Below, piece by piece: positions 25,438 to 36,787 of a stretch of 64,000 nucleotides of DNA. The notes below the pieces were generated by a model. That model worked only from the letters and a program-made list of their open reading frames with translations, did not search any database and was not told the origin of the DNA. Origin of the DNA: Populus alba (taxonomy: Eukaryota > Streptophyta > Magnoliopsida > Malpighiales > Salicaceae); the NCBI RefSeq assembly GCF_005239225.2, contig NC_133293.1:434001-498000 (forward strand). The letters are read 5' to 3'. Position 1 is the stretch's first letter. Every line of letters starts with the position of its first letter. The translations under genes were made by a program, and so were the position numbers.

Positions 25438-26640
25438 TTTTATTAAGATAAGGCTATTCTTCTTTTCTTTTGTCTCCTAGGATACTGTAGCAACATTAGT
25501 AGGACCTTTGAGAATGATTTTTGTCTCTAGAGGACAAACTTTGGACCATCTTAAAGTCCATCAGTCCATGTAGCATTTAGTCACCTAGAAAGTTCAGCAC
25601 TTGGGGGCAACAAAAGCTTGTACTAGGAATGAGTGTTGAGTAAAACTATACCAAAGTTGAAACGCATCTTCCAAGAATGGAACCCAGTTCTCCTTTTAAA
25701 ATCGCTGGGAATATGTTGGCAAAATCCAAACTGTCTACTGAATCTATCAGGAAAATAGAGCTCAATAATAAAAGTATCATCATAACAAAGATTCAAATAG
25801 CTGGATCAAAAACACATAAAATAGTCACTCTTGAAGACCAACAAGTTGCCATCATCAAACAAGACAACAACTTTGGCCAGGGGAAGTAATGCAGGAGATA
25901 TGATTCTCTTAGGATTTCTGAAAAGAGCATTAGCTTGAGATTAATTGAAATGTTTTCCTAACCCCAAGCCAACATATCTTGTCATCCTAACTAACTTGGC
26001 AGGGCTAATGGCTGTTTGATAAGTTCCAAAGTTTTCTGCAAGCCAACTACTAAGAAAATGAATAGGAAAAGGGATGTCTCATGTATTCACACCTAATACA
26101 GATTGGACTTCCTTTAAACTTTGAAAGATACTTGCTAGAATTGGTATCGCAAGAGGAATTGCCTCTTAATCGTCATCATAAATGCTACTTTAAAAGTACT
26201 AAGATGCATGAAACCATCTTTGCTAGGAAATACAAATTTACATAGCCAACATGAAAAAAAAATCTACTAAATAAACTTCATCCTGAATATAAAGAGGGAC
26301 ATTAAGCTCTTTAAGAGGATAAACGCATTTGTCGAAGCGAATACGAGACTTGTCAATTGAACCAGATGGATAAGTAATCTTATTGGATTCGCTAGACTTA
26401 CCTACAAAGAAAGGCACCTTGTATCTCAAGTCATCTCAAAATAAGAAGTCTACCCAGTCTTAAAGAGTCACTATCAACGGTCTCACATTTTTTTATGAAA
26501 TGCAATAAATAAATACTTGCAGCTCTTTGAAAAAAAAAAAAAAGCATCCTTTCTTATCAACTTTATTAATTGACAGCAAGGATGACTTCATCATAAAAGT
26601 GCTGAAAATGGGAAGGCCACTATATGATTTCAATTCCTAA

Positions 26641-27880
26641 AGTGACACATAGTCCTCGCCATTTGGGGTAGATAGTGTGTTAGTAGTATGATTCTAATGG
26701 TTGTAGAAAGAAAGAATTATTGGAGACACAAACTTTCTACAAGATAAACTCTTCAAGTAAGAAAGCTCTCTCAAAAGTTCTCAAACCTTCTATTTATGCT
26801 TGAAGTCTACAAAGAACGAAACTCTATTAGATCAAGCCTAAACGCCCCATAAGAATTCTTCAACAAAACTTTGAAGACAAATTAAATGTACTATTCAAAG
26901 CATTAAATCATCAAATCTTGCTTCGTAATACACGCTCAAATTCGTGTTCTTGGAAATCACAATTCTTGGCTTGATTTCTCAAATGAATCAAGTCATCATA
27001 TATCAAATCTAATGGAAGACTCCGAGGATTGTCTTATTCTTTTTTAAAAAAATACTTTAGAAAAAGATTGTATCCGGTCATATATTTAATAAAATCATAT
27101 ATTTATATATGTATGCTTGTTTTAATTTCAGATGCTCAAAATTGTGTCTACGAACATCATTTGGGATAAAAAAATTAGTGAAATTGAGTCTCACGTGAAT
27201 TTTAATTTGATCAACTAGGTTTAACCAGGTCAACTCTTAACTTAGTTAGACATGAAATCCTGCTCAAGCTAGGTCTTAGGTTGACTTGCCTGTCAAATCG
27301 GGTTTTATAACAATAGAATATATAGAATAAAAAATCCAAAACTTCGATTCGATTCATCAGGCAAGGCTACCAAACTTCTTGTGCCCTCTTCGAGTTAACT
27401 CAATTCTCTTTTTCTCTTGTTCTTTTATCAGAGAAATTATATTTTAAGGTGGTGTTTGGCATTGCGGTCAACTATGTTTTTGAAAAACTTTGAATTTTTT
27501 TAGCTTCAAGTCATTATTATTATTATTTTGTACTTTATATTGTTTTAATGAGGTAATATTAAATATATATATATATATATATTATTTTAATATATTTTCG
27601 ATTGAAAAATACTTTAAAAAACTATATAAAAAAAACCAAAAACAAAAGACAAGGAACTTATTAGCTAGATTAGCTAATTTCTAATGACATGGTAACCTGA
27701 AAAAAATAGCCTATTAGGGTCTAGTAAACCTATTTATGGTATTGGCTTAGATTAGGTTTGGATTTGTTTTCTTATCATGGACCTGGGCGTACTATTTGAG
27801 CTTATACTTTTGCTAAATTGATCGTTGATGGGCTTTTGACCCATGTGAAAATAATTAAAAGAAAAATCAAAATCTCTAAC

Positions 27881-27941
<61 letters not shown>

Positions 27942-28040
27942 ACATTTATCAATCTAAGCACACACTTAGTTAACAAAAACAAAAATAAAATGGTAAAACA
28001 TTGTGGTGTACTTTTTTTGTCCATCTCTTCAAAAATTAGT
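26641..28040. other. PMD 5' flank and AT-rich spacer
   Basis: 26641-27060 is probably the untranslated 5' part of the PMD pseudogene; a CATAAATA box on the minus strand at 26798-26791 could be its old TATA. 27440-27640 resembles the TTTGGCATTGCGGT edge and A/T body of a common hAT-type MITE but is not complete. No gene is seen. Confidence 0.4.
27883..27939. repeat. (TA)n microsatellite
   Basis: About 28 uninterrupted TA dinucleotides. Confidence 0.95.
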
Positions 28041-28048
28041 ATTCATAA

Positions 28049-28349
28049 CATAGTTTTAAGACTCGGCTCGGTGAGTTGATCCAAGACCCGGCTGACCCAG
28101 GACTGGAATCGAGTCGGGTTTATGAAAAAATAAGGGTAGTTAAAAACTCAGCTAGCCCGATGACCTGGCTGGCCAACAAGATCCTATTAAAAACTCGGTT
28201 GCAACTCGTTGACTATATATTTTTTTTTTTTACCAAAACAACATTGTTTTGATTTATAAAAACATAAAGTTGACTCAGGTGACTCGGTCAAAACTCGGTG
28301 ACCCGGGGCTTGGGTCGAGTCGACCACCGGACTGAGTTTAAAAACACTG
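28049..28349. mobile_element. hAT-type MITE, 301 bp, with 8-bp duplication
   Basis: Ends CATAGTTTTAAGACTCGG and, on the complement of the right end, CAGTGTTTTTAAACTCAG, an imperfect terminal inverted repeat beginning CA. The perfect 8-base direct duplication ATTCATAA flanks it at 28041-28048 and 28350-28357. The body is rich in CCCGG/ACTCGG motifs and non-coding. An 8-bp duplication with CAGTG-type termini is the hAT signature. Confidence 0.85.
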
Positions 28350-28357
28350 ATTCATAA

Positions 28358-30120
28358 GCATTATTTTAATAAAGAAACAACAACACGATAGTAGAACACC
28401 ATGACGCCCTCTCTTGTTCATCACGATAGTGAAATCACTATTCAAAAACTATTCTTTTTATTTTATTTTATTTTGGTTATTCAAATTCAATTTCTTTCAA
28501 TTTATTCATCAAAATTTATTTTTTATGTCAGTTAGTTTTAGTGTTTAATAACATGTCAAATTTACATATGAAAATATTTAATTATTGTAAAAAAATAAAA
28601 TTAAACAACAACCATCAAAATTGATATTTGTAAAAAATAAATGTAGACTTTTTGTTAATGAGGCGCGCCAAAATATAGTTAATCCCTCCATTTTAATTTT
28701 CTTAAAGTTTAGCATGTTCTAGTTTCGGAATGTTCATTTATATCATAAAGTTCATTTGATTTGCATTCCAATCCCTAAAATTTAAGAGAACATGGAGAAA
28801 ATTGTTAGAAAATCAAGAACAAAGAGAAAGCTTTTAGGTGGCCGTTTCGGACCACCAATGACTTTTATTTTCATGACTATGGATTTGTCTATGAAAGCGT
28901 AACTTAATGGAGGTGGTTTTCATTTTCAATGACACTGAGAAAAGTATATCAAAACTCGCAAAGTTTTTCCTATTTGATTTATGTTTTTAATCCGATTAAA
29001 ATATGTTTTGCTGTTTGAAACAGACTTATAGTGGTTTATGGAATTCTTCATATTTTCTTATGAAAAAATTGTTAAAATTTGGGTTTTTAGGGGTCTAAAA
29101 GCTTAAACCTCAATTTTCAAATTACTGAATGCATCTCCAATGATTGGAAAAGGAGGCCGAATTGGACGGTCTTTTTTCAATTTTAAAAATAATAAAAAAA
29201 AAAAAACCTATTGAGAGGATGACCCTTGATGAAAAAAAAGTAAAAACCAAGAGTGTTTGGGTTTTCATATTGGTTAGATATGCATGTCCAACCCTTATGC
29301 GCCTTGCTATTTTTTTATATATTCTTTTTCATTAAATTATTTTTTAATAAAAATTATTTAAATAATTTTTAAATAACCATCCAATCATGCCATTATTTTA
29401 AAATAATATTAGCATTTTCTATGGTAATATTAGTGATTGTTTTTTGAATAGGTATATATGTATCTAATATAAATGATTTTTTAAATATGTATGAAATATT
29501 TATTTGTAAATGTTAATTTTATTAAATATTTTTACTAATACATCTCTATCAAAAATAATAATTCATTAGTTTTTTATTTATTTATTAAAACTTGCTTTTA
29601 AGAATATAATAAATTTTTGTCTAGAAAAAAAGATTTTTGATAAATGATATCTTGTTAAGTAAAAAAAAAAGGCAACAGTAAGGGAACATGTTTTGATTAA
29701 GTTAATTGCTTATATTGATTTCAAATTTTTAGAATTGATATTGATTTTAATTGCTTACAATTTCTAAGCAATAAAAGAAAGCTACAGAAAAATAGATGAA
29801 TTTTTTTTAAAAAAAATACATTAGTTAAAAAATATATAATTTATAATAATTATTAAATATTTTATTAAAAATTTAAAGTATGACATTTGTAATGAAAATC
29901 TATTTTTATTATTATATAATCAAATAAAAAAATTTCAAAGAATACCCCGCATAAAAATTAATTATATATATCTTTAAAATTTTTATTTTAATACTCAACT
30001 AATATTAATAACTTTTTCACGTTTTATTAACTTATTTAATTTTCTCTGTATTTACACTAAATACGGGTAAACTTTTCAATTCTTAATTTAAATTTTCCTA
30101 ATAAACCAATGATATGAACA
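28358..30120. other. AT-rich spacer with a dispersed repeat
   Basis: 28860-29150 resembles 58900-59150 at low identity (shared AAAATATGTTTTG, GTTTTTAGGG and 'CCTCAATTTTC'-like phrases), so it is a dispersed repeat. The rest is A/T runs without coding signal. Confidence 0.45.
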
Positions 30121-30132
30121 TCGAAGGAGAGA

Positions 30133-30150
30133 TGGGCCAAAGAAGGCCCA
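30133..30150. promoter_or_regulatory. Paired site II (TGGGCC/GGCCCA) elements
   Basis: TGGGCC at 30133-30138 and GGCCCA at 30145-30150, about 115-130 bases upstream of the L18 start codon. TGGGCY site II elements, bound by TCP factors, are common in promoters of plant ribosomal-protein and other growth genes. Spacing and gene type fit; binding is inferred. Confidence 0.6.
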
Positions 30151-30263
30151 AAAGTCTTCCTTTGAAAGAATATTTGTTTTGTGAGGAGGAAGGATAAGGT
30201 GAGGCGGGTTATTGTTTTAAGGGTGAGACAGAGAGAGATTCTGAGAAGATAGAAAGGAAAAGA

Positions 30264-31368
30264 ATGGGGAGCAGCGGTACTTGTTCTCTTTGGAGTGGGT
30301 TCTTAGGAAGTGGGGGGCAGCAGCTCCGGGCATCGGTGGCAGCAGCCAAGCAGAGGACAAGCCCAAGCCTAAGCTTTTTAACAGTTGAAGCCAAAGCCAA
30401 AACTAGACGCGAAGACAGGACTGCTCGCCATATTCGTATCAGAAAGAAGGTCTCTCTCTCTTTGCACTTCTTTATGTGATGTGATGACTTTTAGATAATC
30501 CCACCTCAGATGGGGTCTTAAAATTCCTTTAACTCGTATATAAAAAGCTAAATCCTTTTTTTTCCCCACATTTTTTCATAATTAATTAATGCTTTGGATT
30601 GTTGTCTCGGCTGGTCTTGAGTTGGCTGTGGAATCTTGGTCTCAGGTGGAAGGGACTCCAGATAGGCCTAGATTGTGTGTCTTCCGTTCCAACAAGCATC
30701 TCTACGTCCAAGTGATTGATGATACAAAGATGCACACGCTCGCTTCCGCTTCAACCATGCAGAAGACCTTCGCTCAGGACTTTGATTACTCTTCTGGTCC
30801 AACCATTGTAAGCTTACAATCGCTACAGTCTTTCTTTGATGTTTTCTTTTCCTTTGCAATGTCTATTACAGCTACATAGTTTTAGCCATGCCAACTTCCT
30901 CATTCTTATTCTGTGATAGTCTTTTTTAAAATCTGCAAATTGTAGCATCCTCTTAACCAAGATTTAAAGAGAGAGTTTGGAGCAAAACTGTGATGTAAAC
31001 CAAACACTTTCAAATTTGTGGTTGGGGCAAAACGTAGACGGAAACAAACGGAGCCTTAATACTTGTGCTTTTAGATGCATTGCTGACTGAATTATGATCC
31101 CCCTACCTACAACCCTCCCTGAATCACTTCATTTCTGTGCTGCTGCCGTTTTGCCAAACTATTTCTCATTGATTGCAAGCTAAGCTTTTGTTTCTACTAC
31201 CTTTTCCTTTCTCACCAGGAAGTAGCTAAGAAGGTAGGTGAAGTCATTGCAAAATCTTGTTTAGAGAAGGGGATAACTAAGGTGGCTTTTGACAGAGGTG
31301 GGTACCCTTATCATGGGCGTGTAGCAGCCCTTGCAGATGCAGCTCGGGAAAATGGCCTTCAATTCTAG
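30264..31368 (+). CDS. RPL18: 50S ribosomal protein L18, chloroplastic
   Basis: Three exons with GT-AG junctions in phase 0: 30264-30449, 30646-30807, 31219-31368 (stop TAG), 165 residues. Residues 1 to about 45 are Ser/Gly/Ala-rich with few acidic residues, as in a plastid transit peptide. The mature part starts near [19 protein letters not shown] and contains the bacterial L18 pattern: [20 protein letters not shown], then [26 protein letters not shown] and a C-terminal [25 protein letters not shown]18 binds 5S rRNA and anchors it in the large subunit; here it would act in the plastid ribosome. The length is normal for bacterial-type L18 plus a transit peptide. The first ATG after a leader free of other ATGs was taken as start. 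No defects seen. A mitochondrial destination is less likely. Confidence 0.9.
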
Positions 31369-32184
31369 AAATGTGATTGGTCAGTCACTTTTGAGCATTC
31401 TTTTTTCCTCTTCTTTTTGAACTTTGTGATGGAATCGTGGATGAATTTGTTGGTGAAACTCTGTAATTTTGTTAATTACTGAGAGTGGAAAAGTTCTTTA
31501 GTACTCTTGGTCAATTCATATCATTTATATTTGAAAAAAGGAAATCAAATTCAAATGTGTCCTCTTATTTTGATGGATGGAATTCACATTGAACTTGACA
31601 ATATTCTTTCCTCTCCCACCAGTGGGTTGGGAGCTGAAATGCATAAGCCCATAATCGCTTGGAGTGGCAGCTTAGTACAACATAAAGTTGATTGCCTGAA
31701 GAGTGATAGGAGCATTTATGCTGGAAAAGAAAAGTAGGAGCAAACGATTCTAGGAAGCTCTGTGAAGAACTCCAATATCCCAGTCACTCATTAGCTACAC
31801 CAGTATTAAATAAGGGAAGAACTGCCACTTGAAATCGTGTCTTTAATTATGACGACTTTTGTTGTCTTTGAATACTTGATAGGAACAGGCTATAAGCAGG
31901 TTGTTTTTTTTTTCTTGGAACAACCTTTCTCATGCCAAGTATCTAGATATATCACATCCCTAGATTCAAATATAGATAGAAGGCTTCATGGTGAGCATGC
32001 ATATAGAGGCAAAAAGCCTATCTTTAGCATGTTTACATAGCAGTGAAGGCCTTTGAGTTAAGTGGTTATTTCAATGGTACCGAAGCTCTGTTTGATCTAG
32101 CATCTGAGAGGTCCAAGTATTGGGACTAATACTCTCATTTATTTGCAAATTAATTTCAACATAACTGGTAGGTATTATATCTGC
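31369..32184. other. L18 3' flank
   Basis: 3' untranslated region and spacer. A + strand open frame at 31507-31737 has no recognisable domain and no homologous look; not called as a gene. Confidence 0.45.
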
Positions 32185-32623
32185 CTACATGGTTAAATAT
32201 TGCACATCTCCGTTTGGCCAGTCATGCATGAATTCCCAAAATCCAGTCTGTCCATTCATCCCATACATACCTTCTTTTGATATTAGCCACGAGCATTGAG
32301 TCTCGCATCTTGTGTGATCCCTTGAAAACGAGTATGCATCAAAATGGGATCTCCTAGCATTTTCCCATTCCATATCACAATATAATAGAGTAGTTCCCCA
32401 TGCATTGACTGAGAAGTCCCAACCAAATTCACTTCCATCGGCTATGTCCTGCTGGCCAAGATCATCATCTTTCGACTGACAATGTACACTGTATGCTCAA
32501 GTTTTCCCCATAGCATAATCTGTTCTTGATGCTTGCGTGCACGTCATCTGAAAGAACCATCCTGGAGAAGCTGAATACCAGGAGAAACACCACATGATAA
32601 CCCACCTGATAAGGGGCTGGCAT
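32185..32623 (-). pseudogene. S1-family self-incompatibility protein homologue (SPH), frameshifted
   Basis: Single-exon reading on the minus strand. The start ATG at 32623-32621 opens a hydrophobic secretory leader (GYHVVFLLVFSFSRMVLS). Next come VHASIKNRLCYGENLSI, a 7-base interruption at 32485-32491, then in another frame HCQSKDDDLG, GWDFSVNAWGTTLLYC, HFDAYSF and CETQCSWLISKEGMYGMNG to the stop at 32187-32185. The conserved HCQSKDDDLG, the TTLFxC-type block and the later paired cysteines identify the S-protein homologue family of small secreted plant proteins, known from poppy pollen self-incompatibility. Family members are normally intronless and about 130-150 residues. The 7 bases are an imperfect tandem copy (ACAGTGT next to ACATTGT on the minus strand) and bring a stop shortly after. 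Everything else is intact, so this is a young pseudogene or a sequencing error. Confidence 0.8.
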
Positions 32624-33585
32624 GTTGTTGTAGTTGATTTGAACATTTCTGATCTGATGCAGTTTTTTTTTTTTTTAACGAATAAAAGCTACAATGATAG
32701 CCTTGTTTATGTGAGCTTGTTCAGCATCATGCGATAATTTTAGTTAATATTTTCAGCCACAAAGAAATGAGATCCGATCCTGTTTACAAAATTAAGGATT
32801 GGCGATGCTTTCTAGTACGGTTCCTTGTTTTATTACAGGAAGTAACGTCATCCTTGTTTTAACTGCCGAACGACAAGGTTCTGGCATTGGGATTGCTGGA
32901 CCCATGACTCACTTACCGATCTCATCTTGCTACACTGAACAATTCCACTCACAATTCTTCTAATCAACGACTTTTGTTCCTAATACGATCACCATCATAA
33001 CCATTGTTATTTTTCTCAAATTATTTTATTATTTATTATCAATTAATTCATTATTTCTATTGCAGCTCATTATACATTTATTTCCTAGAAATTGAGGAGT
33101 TTGTGCTTGATTTTTAAAACCAAGAGCACAAAAGATTCACCAGAACTATGGGTAACAAAGCAAGCAGATAAAGATTGGTTTGAAAATATATTAAAATAAT
33201 TTTTTTATTTTTAAAAATATTATTTTTAACATCAATATATTAAAATAATTCAAAAATACTAAAAGTAAAAAAAAAAAAAAAAAAACCCTAACGTAGCTAT
33301 CATTGAGCATTAAACAAGAAGAAGCCCTCCTCCCCCTTTCATAGCCATCCTATATATACCCAAGTAGACATTCCAAAATTTAACTGCCTTGGGCTGTCCC
33401 CCTTGAGGAATATTATTGTTATCGTTAACAGTTCATAAATAGCTTGCCTAATTTCATTGCTATGAATAAGGATCGACAAGGAGAAGGTTCCGTTCTCTGG
33501 CACAAAATGCGCACGCAGCTCATGCATTCTTCCCCACAGCTAGCTAGCCCTCAATTTAAATGTATTAGCAATAATATGCGTGCTC
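32624..33585. other. Spacer between SPH pseudogene and CHX gene
   Basis: Contains at 33181-33292 an A/T-rich fragment (ATATTAAAATAATTTTTT, a 'TTTTTAACATCA' phrase, then a poly(A) run) like the ends of common hAT-type MITEs. Otherwise it is the probable CHX promoter. No other gene. Confidence 0.45.
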
Positions 33586-33593
33586 TATAAATA
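33586..33593 (+). promoter_or_regulatory. Probable TATA box of the CHX gene
   Basis: TATAAATA in CTCTATAAATAG, 163 bases upstream of the start codon, followed by a pyrimidine-rich leader. It predicts transcription from about 33620. Confidence 0.6.
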
Positions 33594-33716
33594 GTTTTAC
33601 GTTGGATAAATTTTCTTTCTTTCTTTTTCTGAAAAGATTCCAAGCTTGTTGAGAACCCCAGTTTTTCCTCCTCTCTGGTAATAAACCTGTGGGGTTCTGT
33701 TGCTCGTGTTATATAT

Positions 33717-33722
33717 ATGTAA
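33717..33722 (+). promoter_or_regulatory. Minimal upstream ORF AUG-UAA in the CHX leader
   Basis: ATGTAA, the only ATG between the probable transcription start and the CHX start codon, 39 bases upstream of it. AUG-stop minimal uORFs (AUGUAA) are known to stall ribosomes and destabilise mRNA in a boron-dependent way in the Arabidopsis NIP5;1 leader. A role here is inference. Confidence 0.6.
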
Positions 33723-33755
33723 GAAATAGTGTTTATCTAGGGTTCGTGTGAGAAT

Positions 33756-36384
33756 ATGGCCACCAACACAAGTAATGTAACAGCTGCATTGCCAAAGCCT
33801 ATGAAGGCAACGTCAAATGGAGCGTTTCAGCATGAGAATCCATTAGATTATGCGCTTCCTCTGTTGATCCTTCAGATATGTTTGGTCGTCGCTTTTACAA
33901 GGACCCTTGCATTCCTTCTGAAGCCCCTCAGGCAACCCAGAGTCATTGCTGAGATCATTGTAGGTTTCTGCTCTTGAATTCCATCGTCATCGTGCATGTC
34001 TTGTCTTTTATATATCAACGACTATGTTCTTCGATAAAAAAAGTTGAGAAATTTCTGCAGGGAGGAATACTGCTTGGACCATCTGCGTTGGGAAGAAGCG
34101 AGAGATTTCTTCACACGGTGTTCCCACCGAAGAGCATGACTGTCCTGGACACGGTCGCCAACATCGGTCTCCTTTTCTTCTTGTTTTTGGTGGGTTTAGA
34201 GCTTGACATTCGATCCATTCGTCGCACTGGAACGAAGTCCTTGGCAATAGCCGGCGCTGGCATCACCCTTCCTTTCCTTTTAGGAATCGGCACCTCATTT
34301 GTTCTTCGTTCCACCATATCCAAAGGAAGCGCTCACGCCCCTTTCCTTGTCTTCATGGGCGTCTCTCTCTCCATCACCGCTTTCCCAGTCCTCGCCCGTA
34401 TCTTGGCGGAACTCAAGCTTCTAACCACCGATGTGGGCCGCATAGCAATGTCTGCAGCTGCAGTCAATGATGTTGTTGCCTGGATTCTCCTTGCACTTGC
34501 TATAGCTCTCTCAGGCAGCAACACTTCTCCGCTTATCTCCTTATGGGTCCTCCTTTGCGGCGTGGGGTTTGTTGTGTTTTCCGTTTACGTCATAAGACCA
34601 TTACTGGAGCTTATGGCCCGGCGCAGCCCTGACGGCGAGCCGGTAAAAGAGATCTACATTTGCATCACCTTGTCACTTGTGCTGGCTTCCTCTTTCGTCA
34701 CCGACTCCATCGGCATACATGCGCTTTTTGGAGCTTTTGTGGTGGGAATTTTAGTACCCAAGGACAGTCCTTTTCCCGGGGTTCTTATAGAGAAGATAGA
34801 GGATCTTGTGGCGGGGCTCTTTCTGCCTCTCTATTTCGCATCCAGCGGGCTCAAGACCAACGTTGCAACCATAAGTGGAGCACAATCTTGGGGCTTGCTT
34901 GTACTCGTAATAGCCACGGCTTGTTTCGGTAAGATAATTGGGACAATGTTTGTGTCAAGGATGTTTTTTAAGGTACCCTTTAGAGAAGCTGCGGCTCTTG
35001 GATTCCTAATGAACACCAAAGGCCTGGTGGAGCTCATTGTCCTCAATATTGGCAAGGATCGCAAGGCAAGTACTCATGTTCATCGCTTAGCTAGCTAGCT
35101 CTAGGCAGCATCACTCACAATTCGTAGCGCTTCTATCTTATGCAGGTGCTCAATGATCAGACTTTTGCCGTTTTAGTTTTAATGGCGCTGTTCACCACCT
35201 TCATCACTACGCCAATCGTGATGGCCGTGTATAAGCCTGCCAGAAGGGGAGCGCCTTACAAGAACCGTACTGTCAAACGCAAGGATCTTGACACGGAGCT
35301 TCGACTACTGGCCTGCTTCCATAGCAGCCGCAATATCCCTACTATGATCAACCTTGTGGAGTGTTCCCGAGGAACTCGGCAGCGAGGACGCCTCTGCGTG
35401 TATGCCATGCACCTCATGGAACTTTCAGAGCGATCATCTGCAATCTCAATGGTTCATAAAGCCCGCAAAAATGGACTCCCTTTCTGGAACAAGAAACGTG
35501 ATGATAGAGATCAAATGGTGATTGCTTTTGAAGCTTATCAGCAACTCAGCAGTGTCACCATCCGTCCCATGACCGCCATCTCTGCTCTCAACACTATCTA
35601 CGAGGACATCTGCACCAGCGCACACCAAAAGCGTGCTGCCATGATTCTCCTCCCATTCCACAAGCACCAGAGAGTGGACGGAAGCTTGGAGTCTTTGGGG
35701 CACTCGCTGCAGGAGGTAAACCAGCGCGTCCTCCGTCATTCTCCATGTTCTGTTGGTATTCTCATTGACCGTTGCTTCGGAGGCACCACCCAAGTCTCGG
35801 CCAGTGATGTGTCCTACAAGATTATAGTCCCTTTCTTTGGAGGTAGTGACGACATGGAAGCTCTAGCCTACGGGATGAGAATGGCGGAGCACCCTGGAAT
35901 CATGCTTACTGTCCTTAAGTTCGTGCCCGCATCGGGGAAGACGCTATTGACATTAGAAGGCCACGATACCAATGTGATCAGGGTTGAGAATGATAAAAAT
36001 TCTAACAGCGAGGCTGATAGCGAGATCTTCTTCTCTGAATTCGTCCAGCATGCTGCCAAAAAGCTGCAAGATTCAGTGACACATGAGGAAAGAGTGGTAG
36101 AGAGTAAGGCAGACGTTGTTGCAGCATTGAAATCAATGAGCAAGAGCAATCTCTTCTTGGCAGGAAGAATGCCACCCATAGCTCCTCTGTTGATCTCAAC
36201 CGACACTCCAGAACTGGGTCCTGTTGGAAGCTTTTTGGCATCCTCCAACTTCTCCAATACAGCATCAGTTTTGGTGATTCAACACTATAATCCAAATGTA
36301 AATCTTCATCCGCTCGTGGAGGAAAAAGAAAACGAAGACACGGATGATGGCACAGATACACCCGTTTTGGTTGACAAATATTGA
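33756..36384 (+). CDS. Cation/H+ exchanger, CHX17/18/19 type
   Basis: Three exons: 33756-33959, 34061-35065, 35146-36384 (stop TGA), 815 residues, normal for the family. Intron 1 is GT-AG. Intron 2 begins GCAAGT after AAG and ends GCAG; the GC donor is the only in-frame join found. The N-terminus MATN...[21 protein letters not shown] is the subgroup hallmark. About 12 membrane segments fill residues 35-430. Family signatures include [19 protein letters not shown]-type TM4, the transport-site Asn-Asp pair (residues 204-205, in [10 protein letters not shown]) and [11 protein letters not shown]. The C-terminal ~370 residues are hydrophilic, with the two universal-stress-like halves of CHX proteins (RLLACFH..., [10 protein letters not shown]...). 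Members exchange K+ for protons in endosomal or prevacuolar membranes and affect pH and K+ balance. A TATA box and an AUG-UAA uORF precede it. Exact orthology (17, 18 or 19) was not resolved. Confidence 0.92.
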
Positions 36385-36530
36385 AATATTAATTGTATGT
36401 AGGTGTGTGTGTGTTACACTATAATATTATTGATATATCAATTTACCATTAATTATCCATTATTCATCATTTAATTTGTTCCATGACCTTCCTTTGTCCA
36501 GCTAATTGAGCTTGCTAGATATGAAAACGT

Positions 36531-36706
36531 ATGAATAGTAAGTACGCTATGATGGGTCATGATTTCTGTAAACCAACCCTATTTAAAAGCCAACACACGG
36601 TGGAGTCTTCAACTATGCATGAATAGTAATTACGCTATGATGGGTCATGATTTCTGTAAACCAACCCTATTTAAAAGCCAACACATGGTGGGGTCTTCAA
36701 CTTCCA
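36531..36706 (+). repeat. Two 88-bp tandem copies
   Basis: Copies at 36531-36618 and 36619-36706 share GAATAGTAAKTACGCTATG and AACCAACCCTATTTAAAAGC with only a few differences. They lie 150 bp beyond the CHX stop. Confidence 0.9.
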
Positions 36707-36787
36707 TGAAGTTAGGCGGAAGTCACAACCCAAGATGGGATTATGTCTTTCATTGGTGTTTAATTTCATGTTGGCCATGATATGACC

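Larger units (their letters stand above)
20640..26640 (-). pseudogene. Plant mobile domain (PMD)-like gene, decayed and interrupted
   Basis: On the minus strand, from about 26640 downward, broken frames give NGEDYVSL, DWVDFLF, then a clean stretch at 26429-26238 (RYKVPFFVGKSSES...SGSIDKSRIRFDKCVYPLKELNVPLYIQDEVYLV). Remnants at 26200-25700 resemble SLVRMTRYVGLGLGK and DRFSRQFGF. C-terminal remnants are at 21458-20873 (SPNPFNILATR; a helical AGEVEKILHSIEDIKVDW region). The order and phrases are those I associate with plant mobile domain (aminotransferase-like) proteins, a transposon-derived family. Stops, frameshifts and a 3.4-kb insertion between the central and C-terminal parts make it non-functional. 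Family identity is from memory of the family pattern. Confidence 0.6.
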
